Shown piece by piece: positions 1 to 7,381 of a stretch of 11,645 nt of DNA. The stretch spans positions 1 to 11,645 of the forward strand of contig CANQHS010000022.1 in NCBI GenBank assembly GCA_947623795.1, in the 5' to 3' direction. The notes beneath the pieces are model-generated. The model was not told where the DNA came from. It ran no database searches and saw only the letters and a program-made list of their open reading frames with translations. This DNA comes from an uncultured Clostridia bacterium. GTDB taxonomy: Bacteria; Bacillota; Clostridia; Christensenellales; UBA1242. The stretch's first letter is position 1; each line of letters opens with the position of its first letter. Made by a program: the position numbers and the translations under genes.

Positions 1-317
1 GACAAATCGCCATTTTCCCCCAGGCCGCCATGACAACAATTTATTACACACTCAACATCAAAAAGTTTTTTAAATTTGCGTTCTAAATATACTGCACCAT
101 CATAAAAAATGACAGGCTTTAAATTTAACTTTTCCTTATCTTTAAAAAAGGCAATGTCCTCGGCCTTATCTGCCAAATAAAATTTATTATCTAGCCCAAA
201 ATAAATTTTTTCTAAATCGTATTTTTCCTTTAAATTTTTTGCTAGTTGCATGCCCGTTATAATGGAAATATCATGCTCGGTGCTAGCCCCACCAAAAACA
301 ACACACAATTTTTTCAT
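1..317 (-). CDS. ddl: D-alanine--D-alanine ligase, N-terminal part (runs off the left edge)
   Basis: Cytoplasmic ATP-grasp enzyme that joins two D-alanines for peptidoglycan synthesis. Only the first 105 codons are in the window. They begin MKKLCVVFGGASTEHDISI, the classic Ddl N-terminal motif (VxFGGxSxEHxxS, with the substrate-contacting Glu at residue 14), and reach a CHGGLGENGDL segment at residues 95-105, equivalent to the LHGxxGEDG motif of the family. The start at 317 places the motif at the usual distance from the N-terminus. No Shine-Dalgarno is visible upstream; a CATAAA hexamer lies 7-12 bases before the ATG. The gene diverges from the hydrolase-murF pair across 67 bp, which fits because MurF consumes the Ddl product. 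The ATP-grasp catalytic domain is outside the window, so its integrity cannot be judged. Confidence 0.92.
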   Translation of the reverse strand, partial: MKKLCVVFGGASTEHDISIITGMQLAKNLKEKYDLEKIYFGLDNKFYLADKAEDIAFFKDKEKLNLKPVIFYDGAVYLERKFKKLFDVECVINCCHGGLGENGDL

Positions 318-384
318 AACATTATTTATGAATATTTAATTAAAATTTTTACATTTTTCTACAAATTCCAACATATATTTAGAT
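318..384. promoter_or_regulatory. Divergent promoter region between ddl and the hydrolase-murF pair
   Basis: This 67-bp AT-rich spacer must hold both promoters. For the plus strand, TATATT (374-379) is a good -10 and would start transcription within a base or two of the ATG at 385, but the nearest -35-like TTTACA (348-353) is 20 bp away, which is long. For the minus strand, CATAAA (bases 330 to 325) is only a weak -10. Neither gene has a Shine-Dalgarno. The individual boxes are tentative. Confidence 0.4.
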
Positions 385-1092
385 ATGAATTTTTTGTTTA
401 ATGGCGAAGCTGTGGATTATGATTTCTATAAAAAAGCGGACACAGCGCAAACAATTTTGTTTTTGCATGGCTGGGGTGGGAACAAATCTTCGTTTGTGCA
501 TACAATAAAATTATTAAAACAAAAATATAACATTATGGCAATCACACTGCCAACAATTTTGAAAACAAATATGGTTTGGAACAATGATTTATATTGCGAG
601 TTGGTCTTGTCAATTTTAAAAATGCACAGTATAGATGAAGTGATTGTTGTGTGCCATAGTTTTGGGTTTAGAATTGCGTGTTTGTTGAAAGAAAAAATCA
701 ACATAACAAAAATTGTTGTGACTGGCGGAGCGGGACCAAAAAAAACGAATATATTGAAACGCATCGAGCAGGACAATAATAAAATTTTGCTTTCAAACAA
801 AAAGTTTAAATTTTTATTTGAAAAAATTGCATCGAGCGATTATAAAAATTTGCCCAACACAAACAAACAAACTTTTAAAAATGTTGTAAACACAAATTAT
901 AAAAATTTAATTAAATTCAACTGCCCTATGCTTTTGTTTTGGGGCAACAAAGATTATGAAACAAAACTCTGGATTGCAAAAAAAATTAAAAAACTAAACA
1001 ACGCAAAATTGCTTGTAACGGAAAGCGACCATTTTGCATATTTAAAACAAAGCGCATTGTTTAACAATGCAGTGTTAGAGTTTTTGAAATGA
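385..1092 (+). CDS. Alpha/beta-hydrolase fold protein, substrate unknown
   Basis: A 235-residue single-domain alpha/beta hydrolase, the usual length for the family. The oxyanion-hole motif HGWGG is at residues 28-32. The nucleophile elbow reads CHSFG at 90-94 with Ser92 as the probable nucleophile; Cys replaces the usual first Gly of GxSxG, which the small-residue rule allows. Asp190 in the GNKD segment and His216 in the ESDHF segment complete a plausible triad in the correct order. There is no signal peptide or membrane segment, so it is probably cytoplasmic. Its TGA stop overlaps the ATG of the next gene (ATGA), so translation of the MurF-like ligase is probably coupled to it. The start at 385 lacks a Shine-Dalgarno. 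A role in cell-wall precursor handling is inferred from the neighbours only; the substrate cannot be read from sequence. Confidence 0.85.
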   Translation: MNFLFNGEAVDYDFYKKADTAQTILFLHGWGGNKSSFVHTIKLLKQKYNIMAITLPTILKTNMVWNNDLYCELVLSILKMHSIDEVIVVCHSFGFRIACLLKEKINITKIVVTGGAGPKKTNILKRIEQDNNKILLSNKKFKFLFEKIASSDYKNLPNTNKQTFKNVVNTNYKNLIKFNCPMLLFWGNKDYETKLWIAKKIKKLNNAKLLVTESDHFAYLKQSALFNNAVLEFLK

Positions 1093-2579
1093 TAATAAGT
1101 TTAATTAACTTTTTTGCATTTTTGTTGAATTCAATCTTGATTGAAAAATATCTGTTCATATTTCAATTGAAGGACTATCAAACTAGCAGATATTTTAAAT
1201 TTTTCAAGTTCAAATTTTGGTTTGTTTGTTTTGCAATTTTGATATTTGCAATTGACCTTATTTTAAAAAATCCGTTACCCAATATAATTCTATCTTGCTT
1301 TCTCATTTTAATAAGCATTGCTTTCCATTTAAACTTAATAAAACAAAAGAAAACACCAATCAACTACACTCCTAGATTAAAACGTCTTTATGCGATTTCA
1401 GTTGTAATCATTTTTGTTTGCTGTCTTTTTAAATATGGCGCAATTGTATCAACAATTTTGATGATTTTGTTGCCAATCATTTCAAATTATATAAATATTT
1501 ATGACAAGATTTTAAATTATAAATTTATAAAAAAAGCACAACTTAAACTTCAAACTTCGCCAGCAAAAATTATTGCAATAACGGGGAGCAATGGGAAAAC
1601 AAGTGTTAAAAACATTTTGTTTGAAATGTTAAAAACAAAATATAAAGTTTTGGTTACGCCAAAAAGTTATAACACTCCGCTTGGAATAAGCAAATTTTTA
1701 AACGAAAATAATTTGTATGTTGATTATATAATTTTGGAATATGGCGCAAGACATATTCATGACATCACAAAACTTTGCAACACGTTTGGTGCGGATTTTG
1801 GAATTATAACAACAGTTAGTCCGCAACATTTGGAAAGTTTTAAATCGATTGAAAATATTTACAAAGCGAAAAAAGAATTGAGCGATTTTTTGGAGCATAA
1901 AGTTTGCGTTTTTAATGCGGATAATCTTTACACTTTGCGTATGTTAGAATCTCACATTGGAACAAAGCTGGCAGTTTCAATTAATCATTCTGCCAATGTT
2001 TTTGCAAGCGATATTAAAATTGTGGACTATAAAACAAATTTCAATTTGCACTTAAAGGACAATGTTTATAATGTTTCCACAATTTTACTAGGCGAACATA
2101 ATGTTTTAAACATATGTTTGGCTTCTGCCCTTGCGTTGTATTTAAATGTGGATGAAAATGACATACTCTCAACAATCGAAAATTTAACTTTCACTCCACA
2201 TCGATTGCAACTTATAAAAACGCATATTTATATTTTAGACGATAGCTATAATTGTTCGCTATCGAGCGCTAAAGAAGCGATGAAAGTTTTTGATTCTTTG
2301 CCAAACAAAAAAATGGTTGTAACTCCAGGCATTATTGAAGGTGGGAAAAATGAATTTCAATTGAATTTTCGTTTAGGCAAAATGTTAAAAAATTGTGATT
2401 TTGTTGTGATTGTTGGCGAACACAATAAAGATGCAATCTTGTCCGGATTGGGAAGCGAAAAACACAGTGCAAAAATTTACATAGAAAAAACTTTGGACAA
2501 TGCCAAAGTTCAATTTAAACTTTTAAGGAAAAACGATAATTTGTTATTGCTTAACGACCTGCCAGATGACTATATTTAA
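1089..2579 (+). CDS. murF: Membrane-anchored MurF-type Mur ligase
   Basis: ATP-dependent Mur ligase, most probably adding D-Ala-D-Ala to UDP-MurNAc-tripeptide. The ATP loop AITGSNGKTS is at residues 163-172. An EYGARHIHDI stretch (about 217-226) matches the MurF EMGAxxxGDI motif, TTVSPQHLESF follows at 241-251, and the AKKEL segment at 260-264 offers Lys261 as the likely carbamylated lysine. LGEHNVLN (334-341), HR (371-372) and DDSYN (384-388) are the usual later Mur motifs, and the C-terminal domain carries VTPGIIEGG at 411-419. From the ATP loop to the end is about 330 residues, as in ordinary MurF. Residues 1-140, however, hold four or five hydrophobic segments (about 1-28, 41-60, 64-84 and 100-138) instead of the usual soluble UDP-binding domain. 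The start overlaps the hydrolase stop by 4 nt. MurT-like ligases are an alternative, but the motifs and the nearby ddl favour MurF. Confidence 0.8.
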   Translation: MIISLINFFAFLLNSILIEKYLFIFQLKDYQTSRYFKFFKFKFWFVCFAILIFAIDLILKNPLPNIILSCFLILISIAFHLNLIKQKKTPINYTPRLKRLYAISVVIIFVCCLFKYGAIVSTILMILLPIISNYINIYDKILNYKFIKKAQLKLQTSPAKIIAITGSNGKTSVKNILFEMLKTKYKVLVTPKSYNTPLGISKFLNENNLYVDYIILEYGARHIHDITKLCNTFGADFGIITTVSPQHLESFKSIENIYKAKKELSDFLEHKVCVFNADNLYTLRMLESHIGTKLAVSINHSANVFASDIKIVDYKTNFNLHLKDNVYNVSTILLGEHNVLNICLASALALYLNVDENDILSTIENLTFTPHRLQLIKTHIYILDDSYNCSLSSAKEAMKVFDSLPNKKMVVTPGIIEGGKNEFQLNFRLGKMLKNCDFVVIVGEHNKDAILSGLGSEKHSAKIYIEKTLDNAKVQFKLLRKNDNLLLLNDLPDDYI

Positions 2580-2609
2580 CAATTAAAATTTTTGACTTAA
2601 ATAAAGTCC

Positions 2610-3650
2610 TTACAATGTTTTTATCATTTCAAAGCAGTCGCTTTTGTCAGCATAATAATTTTTACGAACGCGCCTTAATGTAAATCCGCATTTTTGATAT
2701 AACAAATATGCTGTTATGTTATTTTTGCTAACTTCCAAACTTATTGTTTTTATGCCGCTATGTTTTGCAAATTTTTCAACTTTTTTAATCAATCCGCCAC
2801 CAAGCCCCAAGTTCCTAAAATCTTTTAAAACTGCAATGCTAACAATGTTCACTTCGTCCGTTATTTGGGCGATAACAAAGCCCACAACTTCGTCATTAAA
2901 TTTGCACACAAAAATTTGATAGTTTTTATTTTTTGAAATCTCTTTAATTTCGCTTTCACTTAGTGTGTTCACTTTGATTGATTGTTTTTCGATTTCTATA
3001 ATTTTATCTATATCGGCTTTGACCGATTTTTTTATTTGAATCTTACCCCTTTTTAGTTTTTCTCTTTCCGCCTGCGACAATTGATAGTAGACAGGTATCA
3101 AACTATAATCTTCACTTTTTAAAAAAGTTTCAAACAAAATTTTTTCATCAAATTTAACAATATAAGCATTTTCAATTCCACCATTTTCAAACATGCCAAT
3201 TGGATTTGTTGTTAAATTAACAAGTTCTTGTTTTGTTAAATTTCGTTCAAATTTATAAACAATGTCGTTTATCTTTTTGGCGACAAAATAGCTATCTTCG
3301 CTTCCCTTTATTGCCACCGTGTCTATTTTTTCATTTTGGCTTGTTGCAAGGTTAAACAACAAGTCTAAATTATTTATTCCTTTTGCTTTTACATTTAGTG
3401 CATCTCTAAACGCCTTGATTGTTGCAACGCCAACGCGAATTCCCGTGAACGACCCGGGACCTATGACGACACCAAATTCATTTATTTTGTTTATCTCCAA
3501 TTTATGTTTTTTTAGCAATTCATCAATGGCTGGAAGCATGGTTTCGTTATGATGAGATTTGGAATTTAAAACATATGAAAAAAGCTTGCCGTTTGTTTCC
3601 AGCAAAATGGTTAAATCGCTATTGGCGGTGTTTAGGATTAAACGATTCAT
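2610..3650 (-). CDS. tsaB: TsaB-RimI fusion: tRNA t6A synthesis subunit joined to N-acetyltransferase
   Basis: A two-domain protein of 346 residues. Residues 1 to about 195 are TsaB, the scaffold partner of TsaD in making N6-threonylcarbamoyladenosine on ANN-decoding tRNAs. The family signature GPGSFTGIRVG is at 64-74, and the domain ends with the typical PVYYQLSQAERE at 186-197. Residues of about 205-346 are a GNAT acetyltransferase of the RimI type, with the acetyl-CoA loop RNLGLG at 279-284 and the EVSKNN...LYQKCGF segment at 306-323. RimI acetylates the N-terminus of ribosomal protein S18. The two are often adjacent genes; here they are one open frame with no stop or frameshift between them. 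AAAGGAA lies 4 bases before the ATG. It follows tsaE by 11 nt in the pdp-tsaE-tsaB operon. tsaD is not in the window. Confidence 0.93.
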   Translation of the reverse strand: MNRLILNTANSDLTILLETNGKLFSYVLNSKSHHNETMLPAIDELLKKHKLEINKINEFGVVIGPGSFTGIRVGVATIKAFRDALNVKAKGINNLDLLFNLATSQNEKIDTVAIKGSEDSYFVAKKINDIVYKFERNLTKQELVNLTTNPIGMFENGGIENAYIVKFDEKILFETFLKSEDYSLIPVYYQLSQAEREKLKRGKIQIKKSVKADIDKIIEIEKQSIKVNTLSESEIKEISKNKNYQIFVCKFNDEVVGFVIAQITDEVNIVSIAVLKDFRNLGLGGGLIKKVEKFAKHSGIKTISLEVSKNNITAYLLYQKCGFTLRRVRKNYYADKSDCFEMIKTL

Positions 3651-3661
3651 AATTTCCTTTA

Positions 3662-4069
3662 TTATTTAATTTCTATTTCGCGAGTTGAGTCGCTAATAAA
3701 CTTAATATTTATTGTTTTGTGCGTAATAGGAATAAGCGGCGAAATATTTTCCGCCCACTCGATAAAAAATACTGCATTAGGCTCGTTTAGTATTTCATCA
3801 AAGCCCGATTCAATTGCTTCGTCAACATTAATGCGATATGCATCGATATGATAAAATTTAAATTTGCCAGTGTAGTTTTTTACAATAGAAAAAGTTGGGC
3901 TATTCACTACATCTTTTACTCCAAGCGAATGCAACACAAATTGCGTGAATGTGGTTTTGCCGGCACCAAGATCGCCATTTAGGATGACAACATCACCCGC
4001 TTTGATTGTTTTTGCAAAATTTAATGCAAATTGTTTGGTTTCTTCAAGCGAATTTACTTTTATTTTCAT
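3662..4069 (-). CDS. tsaE: tRNA threonylcarbamoyladenosine biosynthesis ATPase TsaE
   Basis: The small P-loop ATPase of the TsaBDE complex, which drives repeated rounds of t6A transfer to tRNA. At 135 residues it has the usual TsaE length. The Walker A motif GDLGAGKTT is at 32-40, the conserved SPTFSIV at 57-63, HIDAYR at 74-79 with the metal-binding Asp76, and the FIEWAE motif (Glu104, Trp105) near 102-107. Its ATG directly abuts the stop codon of pdp, and an AAAAGGA Shine-Dalgarno lies inside the last codons of pdp, so the two are co-transcribed. The TsaE-TsaB order is the common bacterial arrangement; pdp in front of it is less usual. Confidence 0.95.
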   Translation of the reverse strand: MKIKVNSLEETKQFALNFAKTIKAGDVVILNGDLGAGKTTFTQFVLHSLGVKDVVNSPTFSIVKNYTGKFKFYHIDAYRINVDEAIESGFDEILNEPNAVFFIEWAENISPLIPITHKTINIKFISDSTREIEIK

Positions 4070-5335
4070 TTAGCGGATTATCCTTTTCACAATTTTAGTT
4101 CTTTCAACTTTTTCATCAATCAAATGAATACAGTCGAGAATTTTTTGTTTGTATGTATCCAAATCCTCTATTGTTTTATAATAAAATGTTACGATATTAT
4201 CTCCAACATTTACAAAATCGCCTATTTTTGCATTAACGCTTATTCCAATGTTGTTATCATGATTATTTTTGCAAATTTCGCTCACAATTTCGCCAAGAGC
4301 AGCTGTGTCAATCAAACAAACATAGCCAGATTTTATCGCATTGAAATCTGCAAAATGGGCTGGCGAAAAGATTTTATTTTGCTTAATAACTTTTTCATCA
4401 ACGCCTTGGAAAGATAGAATCTGCAAAAATTTTTTATATGCTTCCCCATTATCGATGAGTGAATTTATCATTTCAATTGTGTCGCTTCTGCGGACGCGTT
4501 TGTTAACCGATGTTATCATTTCAGTTGCATAGAGAGTTGCAATATCGCGAATCAATGAGCGTTTGCCTTGCAAAACTTCAATTGCGTCCATAGTTTCAAT
4601 GGCGTTGCCTATGCCTTGACCAATTGTTTGATTAGTTTCTGTGATGGCAATAACGCATTTAACTTTGCTTGCTTTGAAAATATATCTTAAAATGCTTGCT
4701 AACTTTTTAGCTTTATGGAAGGAAGGAACAAGCGCAGCATCACCATATTTGATGTCCACAAGCACCATTTTTGCCCCACTCGCCAATTTTTTGCAAGCAA
4801 TGGACGATGCAATGAAATTAAGATTGAAATTCAAATTGTATTTTTCACGAATTTGATAAACGAGTTTATCCGCTGGACAAACATCGTCATTATGCGAGAG
4901 GACGCACGCATTTGTTTCGTCAAGTTCATGTTTGATTTCCTCATCAGTTAATGCAGTTCTAAAATTTGGAATTGATTTGAATCGATCTGCACTACCATTA
5001 GTGTACACCATCGATTTGCCCGTGGTTTTAATAATCTTGTAGCCAAGGCCAGCAATAATTGGAATCAAAACCAAACTTGATGGGTCGCCCACCCCGCCTG
5101 TTGAGTGTTTTTCAAAAATAAATTGATTGTATTTTATAATTCTGCCACTATCCCGCATGGCATTTGTCAAAAATAATGTTTCTTTTTTCGTCATGGAAAA
5201 AGTATCAAGGCTTAAAAAGAACTTGATGCTTTTTGAATTTAGTCCATTTTTCATCAAATAGTCTATGGATTCATAATAATCTGCTTGAGAAAGCGCTCGC
5301 CAATGAGTTTTTCTATCTATAATTTCATCAATCAT
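4070..5335 (-). CDS. pdp: Pyrimidine-nucleoside (thymidine) phosphorylase, divergent active-site loop
   Basis: Phosphorolysis of pyrimidine nucleosides to base and (deoxy)ribose-1-phosphate, in nucleoside salvage; dimeric and cytoplasmic in known relatives. From the ATG at 5335 it is 421 residues, family length. KHSTGGVGD (76-84) is the conserved phosphate/base loop. By constant spacing from E. coli thymidine phosphorylase as I remember it, the base contacts His85, Arg171, Ser186 and Lys190 correspond to His77, Arg163, Ser178 and Lys182, all present. The glycine-rich signature MSGRGLGHTGGT is altered to TTGKSMVYTNGS (104-115), although both phosphate-contacting hydroxyls survive as Thr105 and Ser115. 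A TTG at 5341 could extend it by two codons, but the promoter predicts transcription starting near 5337, downstream of that TTG, so I prefer the ATG. There is no Shine-Dalgarno. It heads the operon with tsaE and tsaB. Confidence 0.88.
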   Translation of the reverse strand: MIDEIIDRKTHWRALSQADYYESIDYLMKNGLNSKSIKFFLSLDTFSMTKKETLFLTNAMRDSGRIIKYNQFIFEKHSTGGVGDPSSLVLIPIIAGLGYKIIKTTGKSMVYTNGSADRFKSIPNFRTALTDEEIKHELDETNACVLSHNDDVCPADKLVYQIREKYNLNFNLNFIASSIACKKLASGAKMVLVDIKYGDAALVPSFHKAKKLASILRYIFKASKVKCVIAITETNQTIGQGIGNAIETMDAIEVLQGKRSLIRDIATLYATEMITSVNKRVRRSDTIEMINSLIDNGEAYKKFLQILSFQGVDEKVIKQNKIFSPAHFADFNAIKSGYVCLIDTAALGEIVSEICKNNHDNNIGISVNAKIGDFVNVGDNIVTFYYKTIEDLDTYKQKILDCIHLIDEKVERTKIVKRIIR

Positions 5336-5343
5336 ACACAATA

Positions 5344-5372
5344 ATGATATAAATATTGAATTTTTTTGTCAA
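5344..5372 (-). promoter_or_regulatory. Promoter of pdp-tsaE-tsaB, placed for a leaderless mRNA
   Basis: On the minus strand a perfect TTGACA (bases 5372 to 5367), a 17-bp spacer and TATCAT (5349 to 5344, 5 of 6 consensus). The start of transcription would fall near 5337, two bases before the ATG at 5335, leaving no room for a ribosome binding site. Confidence 0.7.
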
Positions 5373-5390
5373 ATAAAAAACCTACAATTT

Positions 5391-5420
5391 TTGTTTAATA
5401 TCTTAATTTTATGTAATAAT
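5391..5420 (+). promoter_or_regulatory. Promoter of the TM protein gene, placed for a leaderless mRNA
   Basis: Extended -10 element: TG at 5412-5413, one base, then AATAAT at 5415-5420 (5 of 6), with a weak TTGTTT -35 at 5391-5396 (18-bp spacer). The predicted start is 5427, the A of the ATG. It stands back to back with the pdp promoter; the two -35 boxes are 18 bp apart. Confidence 0.6.
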
Positions 5421-5426
5421 CAATAT

Positions 5427-6215
5427 ATGAGCAAATTTAGAATTGTTAATTTAATAGACAAGGTGTTTGTGACTGTGGCAATTTTCCTTATTATTTTTGC
5501 ATGGATCAATTTTTACATCAAGTCGCTTTGGGTCACTTTTATTTTTAGTTTAGCGTTTAGTTTTGCTATTGTTTATGTCCTTTACTACTTTCTCGATTAT
5601 AAAACAGAAAAGAAAAACAAAATTAAGGCTAACACTGATGAAATAAACAAAAATTTTTTGGCATTTAGGCTATCTAGCAAAGCTGAAAAATATAAACTCA
5701 TAAAAAAAATCTTGGACACAAATCACGAAACTAAGCTTTTAAACAATAAATTGACTTATCAAGAACAAGACGAATTGCATTTAGTTATAATTTGCACCCA
5801 TATAGATAATTTAACGCAAAACGATTTAATTAATTTGTTGGATGAATATGCTTCGTCTAAGATTGATGAGTTTGACATAATTTGTGGCTCATTTAACGCA
5901 AATATAAACACAAAAATACTCAAAAACAAAAAAATCAATTTGATAGACAAACAAAATTTGTACACGAACTTTTTTTCTAAATATGAAACTTATCCGGACG
6001 ATAGCATTATTGAAAACGGAGCTACGAAATTAAAATTTATAGACATATTAAAAGGGATGTTTTTGCCTTCCAAAGCAAAAGGCTATTTCTTTTGCGGGCT
6101 TATCTTGATTTTTAGCGCGATAATTTTACCTTATCACTACTACTATTTAATTTTTGGCAGCATGCTTTTGCTTTTTGCAATCATTTGCAAGTTGATGAAA
6201 AGATATAAGCATTAA
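5427..6215 (+). CDS. Membrane protein of unknown function, TM2 - cytoplasmic domain - TM2
   Basis: I do not recognise a named family. From the ATG at 5427 it is 262 residues. Two membrane segments (about 13-31 and 34-54) and two more near the C-terminus (about 218-235 and 237-254) flank a Lys/Asn-rich soluble domain of about 155 residues. The end of that domain has the pattern of the last strands of the Mrr-type restriction-endonuclease fold: a strand (DIICGSF), a helix, then KINLIDKQNLY. I see no convincing PD-(D/E)xK catalytic set, so if this is that fold it is probably inactive. This resemblance is inference from pattern only. A longer reading from TTG at 5391 is unlikely because that codon lies in the promoter. 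There is no Shine-Dalgarno. Its stop overlaps the stop of the convergent cysteine desulfurase gene by 4 bp. Confidence 0.75.
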   Translation: MSKFRIVNLIDKVFVTVAIFLIIFAWINFYIKSLWVTFIFSLAFSFAIVYVLYYFLDYKTEKKNKIKANTDEINKNFLAFRLSSKAEKYKLIKKILDTNHETKLLNNKLTYQEQDELHLVIICTHIDNLTQNDLINLLDEYASSKIDEFDIICGSFNANINTKILKNKKINLIDKQNLYTNFFSKYETYPDDSIIENGATKLKFIDILKGMFLPSKAKGYFFCGLILIFSAIILPYHYYYLIFGSMLLLFAIICKLMKRYKH

Positions 6216-7333
6216 CTCATTTTGTCAATTTCTATAAGAGCACAAATGAGTTTATCAATTTCTTCATAAGTGTTAAAAAAGTCCAACGAAACGCGCACTG
6301 CTCCCATATTTAATGTCCCCAATTTTTTATGCACAAGCGGAGCGCAATGAAGCCCAGAGCGAACGCAAATTCCAAATTGTTCGTTTAAAATGTTTGCAAT
6401 GATTGAACTATCCAAATCTTTGACATTAAAACAAAACACATTTTTTGCGTCATTTGGAGAGAAAATTTTTAAAAATTTCAAATTTTTAGCTTTATTTATC
6501 AAATATTTTGTTAAATTTTGTTCAATTTTTATAATTTTTAAAAAATTTTTCGATAAAAAATCAATCCCCGCTCCAAGTGAAATTATTGGAATTGTTGGAA
6601 TTGTTCCCGCTTCCAACCCTTCTGGAATGTCGTTTGGTTGAACAAGTTTTTCGCTTTCCGTGCCCGTGCCGCCATACAAAACGGGATTGAGCTCTATTCC
6701 ATTTTTAACAACAATGCCACCCACTCCAGTGATTGAGAGCAATCCTTTATGACCTGCAAAGGCGTACATATCGATATTCATATTTGTTAAATCAATTTCC
6801 ATATGTCCGCTGGATTGCGCCCCATCAACAAGGTATATGACATTATGTTTTTTCGCAATTTCGCCAATAGTTTTGATGTCTGGACATTCGCCCGTAACAT
6901 TGCTGCACGCGGTGGTTATTATAAGTTTTGTGTTTTGGTTTATACTTTTCTCTATTTCACTTGGTAGGTCTATCATATCACAAAACACGGTGCTAACTAA
7001 AACACCATTTGATTTCAAATTTTCCAAAGGTCGCAAAACTGAATTATGCTCATAACAAGTTGTTATCACATGATCGCCCGGCTTTAGCAAGCCAAAAATT
7101 GCAAGATTTAATGCTTCAGTGCAGTTTTTCGTGAAAATGACATCATAATTTTCCGCATTAAAAAAATTTTTCACCTTTTCTCGAACTTCAAAAATTTTTT
7201 CTGCGGTCTGCATTGAAAGATTATGCCCGCTTCTGCCCGGATTCGCGGTGTATTTATTAATTGCATTAACGACTGCAGTTTTCACTTCTTGCGGTTTAAA
7301 AAAACTTGTTGCAGCATTATCAAAATATATCAT
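6212..7333 (-). CDS. Cysteine desulfurase (class V aminotransferase fold, EF2568-like)
   Basis: A PLP enzyme that takes sulfur (or selenium, from selenocysteine) from cysteine as an enzyme-bound persulfide, leaving alanine. The 373 residues start MIYFDNAATS, typical of the family. His96 (YEHNSV) should stack on the PLP ring, Asp170 (VDGAQ) pairs with its nitrogen, Lys196 (AGHKG) forms the Schiff base, and Cys330 in RSGLHCAP is the sulfur-carrying cysteine. The RSGxHCAP sequence and short N-terminus resemble the EF2568-type subgroup, often found with selenium-metabolism genes or DUF3343. The DUF3343 gene diverges from it here, but no selD, selA or suf genes are present, so whether it handles S or Se is open. 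The nearby 4Fe-4S enzyme Nth is one possible client, as inference. No Shine-Dalgarno; see the promoter entry. Confidence 0.92.
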   Translation of the reverse strand: MIYFDNAATSFFKPQEVKTAVVNAINKYTANPGRSGHNLSMQTAEKIFEVREKVKNFFNAENYDVIFTKNCTEALNLAIFGLLKPGDHVITTCYEHNSVLRPLENLKSNGVLVSTVFCDMIDLPSEIEKSINQNTKLIITTACSNVTGECPDIKTIGEIAKKHNVIYLVDGAQSSGHMEIDLTNMNIDMYAFAGHKGLLSITGVGGIVVKNGIELNPVLYGGTGTESEKLVQPNDIPEGLEAGTIPTIPIISLGAGIDFLSKNFLKIIKIEQNLTKYLINKAKNLKFLKIFSPNDAKNVFCFNVKDLDSSIIANILNEQFGICVRSGLHCAPLVHKKLGTLNMGAVRVSLDFFNTYEEIDKLICALIEIDKMS

Positions 7334-7340
7334 ACAACAA

Positions 7341-7368
7341 AGTATGCAAAACTTTTGTTTTGTGTTAA
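7341..7368 (-). promoter_or_regulatory. Promoter of the cysteine desulfurase gene, spacer filled by an inverted repeat
   Basis: Minus strand TTAACA (bases 7368 to 7363, 5 of 6), a 16-bp spacer and CATACT (7346 to 7341, 4 of 6). Transcription would start near 7334, one base before the ATG. The spacer is exactly the inverted repeat listed next. Confidence 0.55.
7347..7362. repeat. 6-4-6 inverted repeat, possible operator
   Basis: CAAAAC (7347-7352), TTTT, GTTTTG (7357-7362): a perfect 6-bp inverted repeat with a 4-bp centre. It coincides base for base with the -10/-35 spacer of the desulfurase promoter, where a bound repressor would block polymerase. The AT-rich context means chance occurrence is possible. 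Confidence 0.4.
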
Positions 7369-7381
7369 ATAGATTTCAAAA

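Noticed and set aside
426..800. 124-codon minus-strand open frame inside the hydrolase gene
   Set aside because: It is a shadow of a gene with clear hydrolase motifs, and its translation shows no recognisable domain and no ribosome binding site.
2594..2608. GACTT/AAGTC hairpin between the convergent murF and tsaB-rimI genes
   Set aside because: Only 5 bp of stem and no T run on either strand, too weak to call a terminator.
4031..4417. 128-codon plus-strand open frame across the tsaE-pdp junction
   Set aside because: It overlaps the 5' end of tsaE and the 3' end of pdp on the other strand; its translation resembles no family. AT-rich coding sequence gives long antisense frames by chance.
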